From positions 1 to 37,233 of IMG/VR virus record IMGVR_UViG_3300025000_000253: a stretch of DNA of 37,233 bases. One strand, written 5' to 3'. How positions within the stretch are numbered: the stretch's first letter is position 1; every line of letters starts with the position of its first letter. A program made the position numbers and the translations under genes. The stretch is from a virus. This document shows positions 1 to 7,800 of the stretch, piece by piece. The notes beneath the pieces were generated by a model. The model was not told where the DNA came from, did not search any database, and saw nothing but the letters and a program-made list of their open reading frames with translations.

Positions 1-71
1 GTACATGAACGCCATGGCCGGTTTGACACTCTCCTTGTAGGACAGCACGTTCATCGGTTGCATGCCGAGCT
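1..71 (-). CDS. Probable host gene fragment flanking the prophage (partial)
   Basis: Read on the minus strand from about position 72 to 1, one frame is open throughout and gives a normal-looking peptide (KLGMQPMNVLSYKESV, then KPAMAFMY). It has no start or stop and is cut by the left phage end and by the window edge. I do not recognise the protein. It lies outside the first transposase-site-like repeat, so I infer it is bacterial DNA next to the insertion. It is very short, so it could also be open by chance. Confidence 0.35.
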
Positions 72-200
72 TGATGTTAAATCCAGTTCTATATGACAGT
101 GGTTTGTCCAATAAACTATGACAGGATTTCGCAATAATGGATAAACCTGAAGTAAAATCATAGGAAACCCGTTTACCGGATGGAAATGTTTAAAATCCAG
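72..200. repeat. Left phage end with transposase-site-like repeats
   Basis: The sequence TGATGTTAAATCCA at 72-85 is the counterpart of TGGTGTACAATCCA read inward from the right end (37224-37211): 11 of 14 bases match and both begin TG, as Mu-family ends do. Further copies of the core follow: TGTCCA at 105-110 (25 bp from the first TCCA) and AAAATCCA at 192-199. TATGACAG occurs at 92-99 and 117-124, also 25 bp apart, and its complement ACTGTCA lies between two of the right-end repeats. In Mu, three transposase sites sit at each end. The exact outer base is uncertain because no target duplication is visible. Confidence 0.6.
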
Positions 201-208
201 TAAACGGG
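168..208. repeat. 9-bp perfect inverted repeat near the left end
   Basis: CCCGTTTAC at 168-176 and GTAAACGGG at 200-208 are perfect inverted copies separated by 23 bases. Both arms contain the GTTTA/TAAAC box found in other intergenic regions of this phage. The loop carries the third end-like motif, AAAATCCA. There is no T-run after either arm, so a simple terminator is unlikely; a protein-binding site is more plausible. Confidence 0.5.
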
Positions 209-216
209 AAATAAAC
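201..216 (-). repeat. Tandem GTTTA box pair, 11-bp spacing (left end, copy 1)
   Basis: TAAAC occurs at 201-205 and 212-216, exactly 11 bp apart, so on the minus strand this is GTTTA-N6-GTTTA. Five more pairs with the same spacing occur in this phage outside genes. Function unknown; one helical turn between half-sites fits a protein binding one DNA face. Confidence 0.5.
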
Positions 217-242
217 GCCTTGAGGGCATGTTTTGACCAATT

Positions 243-258
243 GTTTAACACCTGTTTA
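243..258 (+). repeat. Tandem GTTTA box pair, 11-bp spacing (left end, copy 2)
   Basis: GTTTA at 243-247 and 254-258, exactly 11 bp apart, within TTGTTTAACACCTGTTTAAA. It lies downstream of the last minus-strand late gene and inside the left phage end. Confidence 0.5.
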
Positions 259-267
259 AACCAGACG

Positions 268-306
268 TTTCGCAATTTCGCTATTTCATAAAACAGGATT
301 GCGAAA
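268..306. repeat. TTTCGCAAT inverted repeat at the late operon's end
   Basis: TTTCGCAAT at 268-276 and ATTGCGAAA at 298-306 form a perfect 9-bp inverted repeat with a 21-base loop. A third copy, TTTCGCAAT, lies at 127-135. The right arm is inside the last codons of the 89-residue membrane protein gene. A stem-loop here could end the minus-strand late transcript, but no T-run follows it. A phage-end protein site is the alternative. Confidence 0.4.
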
Positions 307-555
307 TAGAAGACGACTTACCATCATTATCCCCCAGCACACCAAGGCGAATCCGATGCCAGCCAGATCAGCCGCGATATCAGTCCAATCGAAGCCAGTC
401 TTCCCGATGTCGTGGACCTCCTTGCCGATGCCGAAAAGCGCAGCCAACGAAGCCGCAACCATGGCCCACCAAAGTCTCCATTGCGCGGCCGCCAGAAAAA
501 TCACGAAAATAGCGAAGCTGACGATCGCATGAATGATATGGTCGCCTCTAATCAT
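286..555 (-). CDS. Small membrane protein with a YfiM/DUF2279-like motif
   Basis: 89 residues with two or three hydrophobic segments (about 8-24, 28-42 and 62-82). Between them is a conserved-looking pattern: an N-terminal HxxxS, then GxxKExxD, FDW and DxxAD, ending in a Gly-containing membrane segment. That pattern is the hallmark of the YfiM/DUF2279-type small membrane proteins often found in phages. Its role is not known; a holin-like or lysis-accessory job is possible because it is a small late membrane protein. The start ATG overlaps the previous gene's stop (ATGA), so the two are translationally coupled. It is the last gene of the minus-strand late operon, and its 3' end carries one arm of an inverted repeat. 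Confidence 0.7.
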   Translation of the reverse strand: MIRGDHIIHAIVSFAIFVIFLAAAQWRLWWAMVAASLAALFGIGKEVHDIGKTGFDWTDIAADLAGIGFALVCWGIMMVSRLLFRNPVL

Positions 556-977
556 AGTTTTCCGCCAGCAACTTCTGCAGCCTTTCTATTTCTCTCCATC
601 TCACCCGGGTACAGCTCCTCCAGTTTTGCCTGAACTTCAGGTAGTTCCCGAACAGCCTTAAGCGTCCGGTAATCAGTGCTCCGAAGATACTGACTTGCCT
701 CCTCTTGCTGTTTGAGCTTTTGATGAAAGTTCCTGTCGACAATCAGATCCGTCAGAATTGATTGGAAGTTGTCCTGAACGAAGGCCTCGGCTTCCTCGAG
801 CGAGCTGACCGGAAGCTTGTCTGTATGAAAAACTTCCACTTCGTGTTCGAGGCGTTCCGTTCCATCATCTTCGAATCGTGAAACAGCGACCGGATTTCCA
901 AAAATGGTGACTGTGTAGACGCCTTCGGCGAGCTTGTTGATCTCAAAGGGCCGATAAGTTTGCATGGTGATTTTCAT
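552..977 (-). CDS. Unrecognised late protein downstream of the DGR RT
   Basis: 141 residues, acidic, no signal peptide or membrane segment. The N-terminal half looks like a small beta domain; the C-terminal half is helical and charged, with an LRSTDYRTLKAVREL stretch. Such STDY-containing tails are familiar to me from small proteins encoded near phage tail fibres, which is my best guess at its context. The start has a strong AAGGAG five bases upstream and lies inside the last codons of the reverse transcriptase (35-base overlap). It occupies a place where some DGRs carry accessory genes, but it does not resemble the small helical Avd family: it is not all-helical and not strongly basic. Function unknown. 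Confidence 0.65.
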   Translation of the reverse strand: MKITMQTYRPFEINKLAEGVYTVTIFGNPVAVSRFEDDGTERLEHEVEVFHTDKLPVSSLEEAEAFVQDNFQSILTDLIVDRNFHQKLKQQEEASQYLRSTDYRTLKAVRELPEVQAKLEELYPGEMERNRKAAEVAGGKL

Positions 978-2067
978 TCGCGATCTCCTTTATGTTGTAT
1001 CTTCTAATATCTGTTAAAATTCTCGAATATAGCCTGCCGCAGTTCGAGTGCTGAACAAGCCCTTTCCTACTTAAGACACTTCTAGCCTGGCGTCGGCTAG
1101 GTCTTCCCTTGGTCTCGATCCTGCCGAGTTGTCTTATAATCGAAAGGTAAATGCCGCCCCGCAATTCCTGGAAGCCGGACCGATAGGTCTTGTATCCCAA
1201 CATGTCGATCGGAGCATCTTTCCACCTCCATACCCGCAGAGCTCCGGATCCGTCATGCTTTATGGTCAGCCCGTGCAATGCGCATTGCTCCTTTAACTCC
1301 AAAGCGAACTTTTCGGCTTTCCGCTTCGAAGCGAAGAACGCCACCCCATCGTCCATATATTGTAGGTGATGTGACGTCTTCGGATTCTCGGTAATCCAAT
1401 GGCCGATCGGCCCGAATATCATATTGGCCGCCCATTGAGAAAGTGGGGAGCCTATCACTAGCCCAACTCGCCTGCGGTAGAGAAATACCCACCAAAGTTG
1501 GATTACCCTCTTGTCCTTTATCCTACGCTTCAGCCACCTGATGAAGGCGATGATATCGACAGAATCGTAGTACTTTTTAAGATCCCACTTCACCACGTAT
1601 TTTACCGAACTACCACCAATTCTTGCCCAGTGTTTCAGGCATTTCCTGCCGAATTCTATCCCGCGCTTTTCAATCGATGCGATGGTGTGTCTGATCAAAT
1701 ATCCATCATGGTGGATAACCTTCGCATTCTCTCCAGTACCAACTGTTTCGTAAAAACCAATCATATAAGGCTTCATCGAAACGATGAGCATGTGCATGAT
1801 CAATTTGTCGCGTACGGATGGAACATTTATATTACGGCTCTTACCGGAATACTTGTCGACATGGACAAAAGTCCTCACGCCCTGGTGTTCCAAATCTCCC
1901 GAACGCAGGCTGTCTGCCAGGGCAAATAGATTCACGTCATCCTTATAGAACTCCTTACCTCTGCTACTCCTCTGGTTCTTGAAACAGACATGCCTCGCAG
2001 CCAAAGCAGTTTCATGACTGCAAACATCATCGATCGTCACATTCCAAAGTTTCGTGTTGCTACCCAT
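943..2067 (-). CDS. DGR reverse transcriptase
   Basis: 374-residue reverse transcriptase of the diversity-generating retroelement type; it copies the template-repeat RNA into cDNA while misincorporating at adenines. Visible RT motifs: KWDLKKYYDSVD with the first catalytic Asp at about 162, IGSPLSQ at about 205-211, and QYMDD with the catalytic Asp pair at about 239-240. IGSPLSQ is the form of RT domain 4 usual for DGR enzymes, where group II intron RTs have QGxxxSP. There is no maturase or HNH domain, against a group II intron origin. The ATG at 2067 is preceded by AAGGA six to seven bases upstream. The template repeat lies about 110 bases upstream on the same strand and the target gene just before it, the standard DGR order. 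No avd gene is next to it. Confidence 0.95.
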   Translation of the reverse strand: MGSNTKLWNVTIDDVCSHETALAARHVCFKNQRSSRGKEFYKDDVNLFALADSLRSGDLEHQGVRTFVHVDKYSGKSRNINVPSVRDKLIMHMLIVSMKPYMIGFYETVGTGENAKVIHHDGYLIRHTIASIEKRGIEFGRKCLKHWARIGGSSVKYVVKWDLKKYYDSVDIIAFIRWLKRRIKDKRVIQLWWVFLYRRRVGLVIGSPLSQWAANMIFGPIGHWITENPKTSHHLQYMDDGVAFFASKRKAEKFALELKEQCALHGLTIKHDGSGALRVWRWKDAPIDMLGYKTYRSGFQELRGGIYLSIIRQLGRIETKGRPSRRQARSVLSRKGLVQHSNCGRLYSRILTDIRRYNIKEIANENHHANLSAL

Positions 2068-2082
2068 AAAGCATCCTTATGC

Positions 2083-2120
2083 ACTCGCCAGCTATTTTCG
2101 GCACGATGCCTACTCGCCAG
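2083..2120 (-). repeat. 9-base direct repeats in the DGR spacer RNA
   Basis: ACTCGCCAG on the plus strand occurs at 2083-2091 and 2112-2120, 29 bp apart. A perfect GGCA-TCG-TGCC hairpin (2100-2110) lies between them. They sit between the template repeat and the RT start codon, in the part of DGR RNAs that in BPP-1 is needed for priming. Confidence 0.5.
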
Positions 2121-2136
2121 ACTATGGTATGCTATT

Positions 2137-2150
2137 CCGCCTTTCGGCAG
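2137..2150 (-). other. GAAA-tetraloop hairpin next to the template-closing helix
   Basis: On the minus strand CTGCC-GAAA-GGCGG forms a five-pair stem (one G-U) capped by a GNRA tetraloop. Its first base is also the last base of the 11-base arm that pairs across the template, so the two helices could stack end to end. Confidence 0.5.
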
Positions 2151-2306
2151 GGATATGCAGATTTTTATCGTAAGGATGTCGCGGTCGCCCCTGTTGATGT
2201 TCGCGTTGGACGGACTGTTGTTCCAGTTCTCGTAGAACGGACCGTTATTCGAGCCGTTGTTCCAGTTACCACCACGGAAACAACGAAGCAACCACCTGCA
2301 TATCCC
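2150..2306. repeat. 11-bp perfect inverted repeat enclosing the DGR template
   Basis: GGGATATGCAG at 2150-2160 and CTGCATATCCC at 2296-2306 are exact inverted copies. They lie 14 and 12 bases outside the two edges of the 109-bp template repeat. The variable repeat has no such flanks, so the arms belong to the template locus only. Confidence 0.65.
2175..2283 (-). repeat. DGR template repeat (TR)
   Basis: 109 bp, aligned without gaps to the variable repeat at 2409-2517. There are 15 mismatches. On the coding (minus) strand each is an A in this copy: eight A to G, six A to T, one A to C. No mismatch falls on a template C, G or T. If translated, the template would read as a C-type-lectin-like stretch rich in Asn (for example RGGNWNNGSNNGPFYENW), the usual DGR design in which AAC/AAT codons mark the variable residues. 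The GC-rich common 3' end (CAGGGGCGACCGCG) is the likely counterpart of the IMH* element. Confidence 0.95.
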
Positions 2307-2320
2307 AATTTTCCAATTTT

Positions 2321-2342
2321 TAAAAATCCTGCTCCGCAGGAA
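2321..2342 (-). terminator. Rho-independent terminator after the DGR target gene
   Basis: On the minus strand CCTGC-GGA-GCAGG (2340-2328, with one more flanking T-A pair) is followed by ATTTTTA. It lies 37 bases past the target gene's stop and before the template repeat. It could therefore separate tail-gene transcription from the template RNA, which would then need its own promoter or read-through. Confidence 0.65.
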
Positions 2343-2378
2343 GCAGAGGGCTTGCGCAGCCCCCTGCACCCCTGCGAC

Positions 2379-4331
2379 CTAAGCCGCCTGCAATACAGGC
2401 TCCAATATGATGCCGCGGTCGCCCCTGTAGAAGTGCGCGTAGGACGGACTGCTGCTCCAGACCTCGCAGAACGGACCGCCATTCGAGCCGTAGTACCAGC
2501 TACCACCACGGAAACAAACGTACGTCCCAGTTCTTGCATCGTCAGCGTAGTAGATGACATCGCCAATCGAGTTGCCGCCGACAGCGCTCACCAGCTGCAT
2601 CTGTCTGAGACCGAGCGTGACGATCTTAAAGTCCGATATCCATCCATAAGTCGCCGCACCGGTACTGAATTCACCGCAGTCTACATATCCGGCAACTTCA
2701 GGATCTGAGACGCCTGCCGATGTAAGCGGGTTGAAGTTGACGAAGAAGTGCTTGGCCTTCCGCATCTTTCCCCGCTCGACCTCGAAGACGTTCGCGTACG
2801 GATCCACCAATCCGTAAACGTAGACATGGGACCTTGCCTCAGCTCCCCATTGCGATATCCATCCGCATCCGGTGCCGATCTGTAGGAGATTGTCGATTGA
2901 ATCCGATTGTCCCCAAGTGACGATCCATCCTCCGACAGGAGCGCTGAAGGCTGCTCCATCCACAGTGATGATCATGGATCCCGGAACGCTTGCCGTGTCT
3001 ATCTCCACTATCTTTCGGTTCGCCGCGTATGTGTTGTTCGAATACGAGCTGCCGATCTGTACATCCATTCCCACCTGGAAAGGCTGCCCGCTACTCGCGA
3101 TCGTCACCGAGTTTCCCCCTGTCGTCGCTGCAGTCAACTGGTATGATGCCGAGGATGAATAAGGCATCGACGAACTGATACCCTGGCCAACCGCCGCCTG
3201 TATATCGAAGGATCCGAACTCTATGATGAGCAAAATTCTCCATACGTCGGTCGTAGTGAAATGCCCGCCAATCCATCCGGTATCGACATCTAGTGAGGCG
3301 TAGTGTGTGTCGAATGCGAGTGTCGAGGTGACAGTCAATGGAACCGTGTCGGGTTTCGAACACACCTTGCCATCCTTGTCCATTCCGGTCTTATACGAGA
3401 GGATCACGATATAGGGCCGGATGGTTCCGTCTTCCCTCTGGAAGGCCGGAGCGATATTGTATCCAGGGAGCTTCACCGCCGAGACGTCCCATTCCTTGAA
3501 CGCGAATCCCTCGCCGTCTGTGCCGCTCCATATCCTCATATAAAAAGGAAAGAACATCGACCCGACATTGTACTTGGAGGATCCGTCAGGATTCTTCTCG
3601 ATCGCCATGGCTGAGAAATTATCGTCGCCCTGTATTGCCAACACATTCTTCACCTTGTCCACCAGGCAAAGGCGGATATCCGACCATGGCCGTACTTTCA
3701 GGAAATCGCTGACCGTAGGATTGAACGACCCGTTGCTCCGCGCCGAAGTCATCGTCGCAGCCGCCCCAGTCCTGGACAATACTCCATCGCTCCGACGACG
3801 CAAGCCGTAGTACGAAGATATCTGTACACTTGCAGCTGCCGCCTCTGCAGCAGTCTGGGCAAACTCAGCTGCTTCCCGATGAGTTTCCGCCAAAGCCGCA
3901 GCCGCTTCCGCTTCGGCCTTGATGGATGTATAACTGGCGAGATATTGGTCGAGAACGGTAGGAGTGAAGTCCAGAGTCGCAGGATTCAAAGTCTGTTCGA
4001 TATAGATAGAGACTGGCACGGATTGCCAGACGACTTCTCCTATGAGTGCCCTTACCTGGATGTACATCCTGCCACTACGACTGGTGGCAGCGCCCTTTGG
4101 TGTCCAGTCAATAAATAGCTGGTCTCCATCCGCAGTTACGGTCAGGATATCAATATCTCCAGTACCATCGGAGAGTTCATACCTGCACTGCCATGTCGCC
4201 GCACTCAAGTTAAACCCATTGTAAACAGCAGGCAGGTGGAACCTGATGGTATCGCAAGCATCTCCCACCACCATGAGCTTTTTTATACCCGCTGTATCGA
4301 TTGTCTTTTCAGTGATTTCAACTGTTTTCAT
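2379..4331 (-). CDS. DGR variable protein: tail/receptor-binding protein with C-type-lectin end
   Basis: 650 residues from an ATG placed six bases after GGAGG; an ATG two codons earlier is too close to that site. The first 120 or so residues look like the BppU-type N-terminal domain of baseplate proteins. An Ala/Glu-rich helical stretch (about 140-170) follows, then a long beta-rich middle. The C-terminus carries the CFRGGSWYYGSNGGPF and SPSYAHFYRGDRG elements typical of DGR C-type-lectin-fold variable domains. The variable repeat covers about residues 605-641. Compared with the template, 13 codons differ, mostly Asn turned into Ser, Tyr, Gly, Val or His. It probably sits at the tail tip and contacts the host surface; the exact receptor cannot be told. 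Confidence 0.9.
   Translation of the reverse strand: MKTVEITEKTIDTAGIKKLMVVGDACDTIRFHLPAVYNGFNLSAATWQCRYELSDGTGDIDILTVTADGDQLFIDWTPKGAATSRSGRMYIQVRALIGEVVWQSVPVSIYIEQTLNPATLDFTPTVLDQYLASYTSIKAEAEAAAALAETHREAAEFAQTAAEAAAASVQISSYYGLRRRSDGVLSRTGAAATMTSARSNGSFNPTVSDFLKVRPWSDIRLCLVDKVKNVLAIQGDDNFSAMAIEKNPDGSSKYNVGSMFFPFYMRIWSGTDGEGFAFKEWDVSAVKLPGYNIAPAFQREDGTIRPYIVILSYKTGMDKDGKVCSKPDTVPLTVTSTLAFDTHYASLDVDTGWIGGHFTTTDVWRILLIIEFGSFDIQAAVGQGISSSMPYSSSASYQLTAATTGGNSVTIASSGQPFQVGMDVQIGSSYSNNTYAANRKIVEIDTASVPGSMIITVDGAAFSAPVGGWIVTWGQSDSIDNLLQIGTGCGWISQWGAEARSHVYVYGLVDPYANVFEVERGKMRKAKHFFVNFNPLTSAGVSDPEVAGYVDCGEFSTGAATYGWISDFKIVTLGLRQMQLVSAVGGNSIGDVIYYADDARTGTYVCFRGGSWYYGSNGGPFCEVWSSSPSYAHFYRGDRGIILEPVLQAA
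2386..2400 (-). other. Hairpin just downstream of the variable repeat
   Basis: On the minus strand GCCTG-TATTG-CAGGC is a perfect five-pair stem with a five-base loop, starting eight bases after the variable repeat and lying in the last codons of the target gene. In BPP-1 a hairpin or cruciform in this place promotes target recognition, so this is a good candidate for the same element. Confidence 0.55.
2409..2517 (-). repeat. DGR variable repeat (VR)
   Basis: 109-bp target copy inside the 3' end of the tail-protein gene; equal in length to the template at 2175-2283. All 15 differences map to template adenines. The conserved GC-rich end (2409-2430) fits the IMH element that marks where mutagenic homing starts. 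Confidence 0.95.
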
Positions 4332-4872
4332 AATCATCCTCCAAATCCCAAATTCTTCCTATCCGAAGATCAGTCAGCAAATCATTTAATTCCTCGATCG
4401 TCTTACCCTCGCATTGTTGCGGCAGATTCCTGAGCCAATTACGGCGATTGACAAATGGTGTGATATCGGCACCATCGGCCATGGCATTTTGGAGATCGAT
4501 ATCATTCTCAGCGAACCAGTGTTCTCTCCAACTCCTAATCCATTTTTGAGCAATCACCACTGCCTTGATTTGGTTTATCTGTGGCGTAAAACTTCTTCTA
4601 CTCATTCCTGCATGTCCTTCTTTCTCGCTAATATCCGCAAAACTAGAGGAAGCAGAGCCATACCCATCTGGATCGCCAAAGGATGCCGGAACTTCCCATG
4701 CTTCACTGAAAGTCATGTCTTGCGGTATGGTCGAATCTTCCACGAGCCAGAAAGGTAGTCCTTTAGGAGTGATTCTTGTTGCTACCGAAAACTCGCCATA
4801 GACATCCACAAACTGGCGGGCTGGAAAAGTCATCACGATACTGTCGTCCGGATTCTTATAAATGATCATCAT
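4318..4872 (-). CDS. Unrecognised tail-fibre-region protein
   Basis: 184 residues from ATG 4872, chosen because AAGG lies five bases upstream; a GTG two codons earlier and an ATG one codon later are alternatives. No signal peptide or membrane segment. The N-terminal half contains YKNPDDSIVMTFPA, which looks like a short beta-rich binding domain. The C-terminal half is helical, with a Trp-rich AQKWIRSWREHWF stretch. It lies between the gpJ-like tip protein and the DGR target and overlaps both at their ends, so it probably joins, folds or caps the variable fibre. It is not a known DGR accessory protein. Function not recognised. Confidence 0.7.
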   Translation of the reverse strand: MMIIYKNPDDSIVMTFPARQFVDVYGEFSVATRITPKGLPFWLVEDSTIPQDMTFSEAWEVPASFGDPDGYGSASSSFADISEKEGHAGMSRRSFTPQINQIKAVVIAQKWIRSWREHWFAENDIDLQNAMADGADITPFVNRRNWLRNLPQQCEGKTIEELNDLLTDLRIGRIWDLEDDYENS

Positions 4873-4874
4873 AT

Positions 4875-7800
4875 TCACCTTATTACCAAGACATTCACTT
4901 CTGAGCTGTCGTAGTAGCCATTGACCGAAACCGTGATGTCCACATAATCGACCGTCTTGGTATCATCAAACCTATATGCAACAGAGACGTTGTTATCGTT
5001 TGTGTTCACATCCCGAGCAATAGCAGCAAGAGCGTAATTCGTATCTGGCATAGGAGGGGAAAAGTGTATCCTGTAGACACCTGTGTAGATCCTGGTTATA
5101 GCAGAAACTCCTGCACCTGCCCGTATCGATCCGTTGTTGAAGTTCACCCACGCCCTGCAGGCAAATCCTTCCATACCGCCTACGTGCAAAGACTCCATAT
5201 ACATGTTGGTCACGTATTCCGAACGGATGGGATGGTCGGGTTCACCGATATCAATCGAACCGTTCTTTGGCACGAGGTTTCCTATCAAAACCGCCTCGGT
5301 CTCGACCAATACGAATTGTGCCTCGGCGATATACCAACCCACGAATGAGGTCCCATCGACCGAAGAGCCAGCGATGAATGAATCGAAAGAGTTGTCGGAA
5401 TAATAGACACGGGCACCGGCTCCATCATTCATCACCGCGTGGATTGCTTCATCGACTTTCAGCCCATAGGATATCCTGCTGACTGGCAATCCATAATCAG
5501 GACTCCCAGCATCAGTGACGATCGAATAGTCGACAGGGATCAACACCCCTTCCGGCAATGCGGAGATCACATCTATGAAAGTGTTGGCGAGTGCGTACTC
5601 CAGATGGTCGTCGGAGTCGAAACTGGAAGGCGATGTAAGGACGAAATGCGCCTCTGTCAGATAGTCCGTATTGGGTACGACATCCCAGTCCAGTGTGTCG
5701 TTGTACAGCAGGATGGTATTCTGCAATGCCCGCCAATTGATCGTAAGGGTTGCCGATCCCCCGATTGTCCCGTATTGGTATTTCTCATACCTGTCGATCT
5801 GCACATGGATGGAGGACCCTTTCTGCACGTCGTATATCACGTTGTATGTATAGGCAGAGCTGTTCGCTGTCTTGTCGTACTTGAGTATCCCGTCGATATA
5901 AACCCTGATCCTCACCGGGGATATCGCCGAGTGCTGTACCCATTGCCCCTCCCAATATCCTGGATTCAAGGGATCGTAAGGAACAGTCGGAACCCAAACC
6001 TGCTCGAATGTCGTCCATGTGTAATATTCGGGAGAGAGCGTTCCGTTGAACCGCATCTTACCCTGTGCGGGAGAGGTGTGGTAGATATTGTTCGTCGCCT
6101 GGCTAGTTGAATTGTATGTGGTCGCCACCTGCAGGTTGGTCTCGTAGTCAGAGGCAATAATCTTCTTCGCAGACAGATAACTGGTTCCTCCAACGGACAA
6201 CGCGATCGGTTGGAAGGTAGGGGTATTTTCCGTGATGTTCAGGGCACTGAAAAAGAGGGCCCTGTTCCATTTGGACATTTGTGCAAAGATTGTCGGACCG
6301 CCTATCTGGACAGTATTGCGGGTTTCGAGAGCAGGATGGATAAGGTTTCCGTGCACAGTCACATCAACGAGTACCCCTCCATGTGCCCTGAGGCGTCCTT
6401 TTCGCCCTGTGCCAACGACAGGGTTGTCGAGTTTGTAGCCACTGATTGGTTTTCCCGACTCATCGACAGCAAAGTCCTCTGACCCTATCTCACCATCCTT
6501 GGACATAACGATCCGGTTGGCCCCAAGGGTCTGCGTATAGACCGATGCGGCAAAAAATGTCGGTTCGTCCTCAGCGATCTTCAACGCATCGTGGAGACCT
6601 TCCGATGTGACATGCGCATCGGTTTCATCTATCCAGGATCCAGATGCCAGTTCATAATAATGGCCCCTAAGATACCCTGGGATACCACCATCCTGACCTA
6701 CATAGAGAAAGAAATCTCCGTCGATCAAGGGCTCTCCATTGTATTCGGTCGGCAATTCCACCAGCGACCCCAGATATTTCGGGGCGGGTAGTCCATCCTT
6801 TACAACAACAATCCCCGCGGAATCCTTGTAGACTGAGTCCTCGAATTCAACCGAGCAATCGATACGCACTGATTCGAGTCCCGCCTGAAGGGATCCGACA
6901 TTCACGATCTTGCTGAACGGATCCCCGCTTGAAGGGTTCTCGAGGGTTACAGCCCCGGCAGGAACGACTTCCCAAGTCAACCCTGTCTCAGGCAAAGGAA
7001 GGTGCTGCATGAGTGCCGAGACTACGATGTTTCCGCTCCTGATCACGCCCCTGCTGGACTTGGTGATCGTTGTGGATGTCGAGCTCAATAAGATGGTCTT
7101 CGCATCCTCACCTGTCAATCCGGGTCTGCCCGGAGGCGGGAGGATCCCCACAGGTTGGCGTACGCCGGTACCGGGAGATACCAGACCTTCGCGGTACCGG
7201 GAAACTCCGGAATTGTATGGCGGAATGATTCCCTCTGCAGAGTATATCTCTTCGGCATAATCGACGGCACTGATCTTGCAATGCCTCAGTCCGTCAGGTT
7301 GTATCTTCTCGATCAGAACCTTGTGTGTCACCGTATCCAGGAGACCGAAGGCTGCAAGGGCACCCTCTTCGAGTGGATGATCGAGAGACTCGGTCAGTGT
7401 CAGCCATTTTGTGGTCTTTCCCGTGTTGTTTACCTGGCATTTAACAATGCCCACAGATGTCCTGATTTCCAATCCATAAGTCTGTCCGACCTCCATGGTC
7501 ACAGGAGTATCGAGCTTTACCCTTGTGGTCAAACCTGCGACATCGCGGGAGATGGTTGTGATCCTGCCTTCGCCCAATCCGAAGAATACTCCGTCGTTTG
7601 CGATCAATACCACATCCCCGGGAACGCATAGCAAGCCTTCGATATCGGCATTCCAGGAATAGCTGCGGACCCTGGCATGCAGTGCCATCAAGACATACGC
7701 CGCAAGCTTTGAGACTTGGGTCGCGTCGGTGACCAGCGGAATCGATATCTCTTCAGTCGGTCCATCTTGAGGCGTGTCGTATACGATGGATCCTTCCGAA

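Larger units (their letters stand above)
2068..2310 (-). ncRNA. DGR template-repeat RNA with structured spacer
   Basis: This minus-strand region carries the template repeat (2283 to 2175) followed by a roughly 107-base spacer running to the RT start. In known DGRs (Bordetella BPP-1) the template plus downstream spacer RNA is the substrate for mutagenic cDNA synthesis. Here GGGATATGCAG just before the template (2306-2296, minus strand) is the perfect complement of CTGCATATCCC just after it (2160-2150), so the RNA can close on itself around the template. The 3' arm runs straight into a GAAA-loop hairpin (2150-2137). Further down are two copies of CTGGCGAGT (2120-2112 and 2091-2083) around a small GGCA/TGCC hairpin (2110-2100). 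The RNA ends are inferred, not seen. Confidence 0.75.

Noticed and set aside
943-2067. Group II intron or retron RT as an alternative
   Set aside because: No maturase or HNH domain, no intron ends, IGSPLSQ in place of QGxxxSP, and an adenine-biased template/variable pair next door make DGR the only fit.
2037-2369. Minus-strand open frame across the template repeat with a DGR-lectin-like peptide
   Set aside because: It is just the template read in frame. It has no good start, overlaps the terminator and spacer, and the template is not expected to be translated.
2079-2708. 209-codon plus-strand frame over template and variable repeat
   Set aside because: Antisense to the DGR; the product is Pro/Thr/Arg-rich and repeats only because the two DGR repeats repeat.
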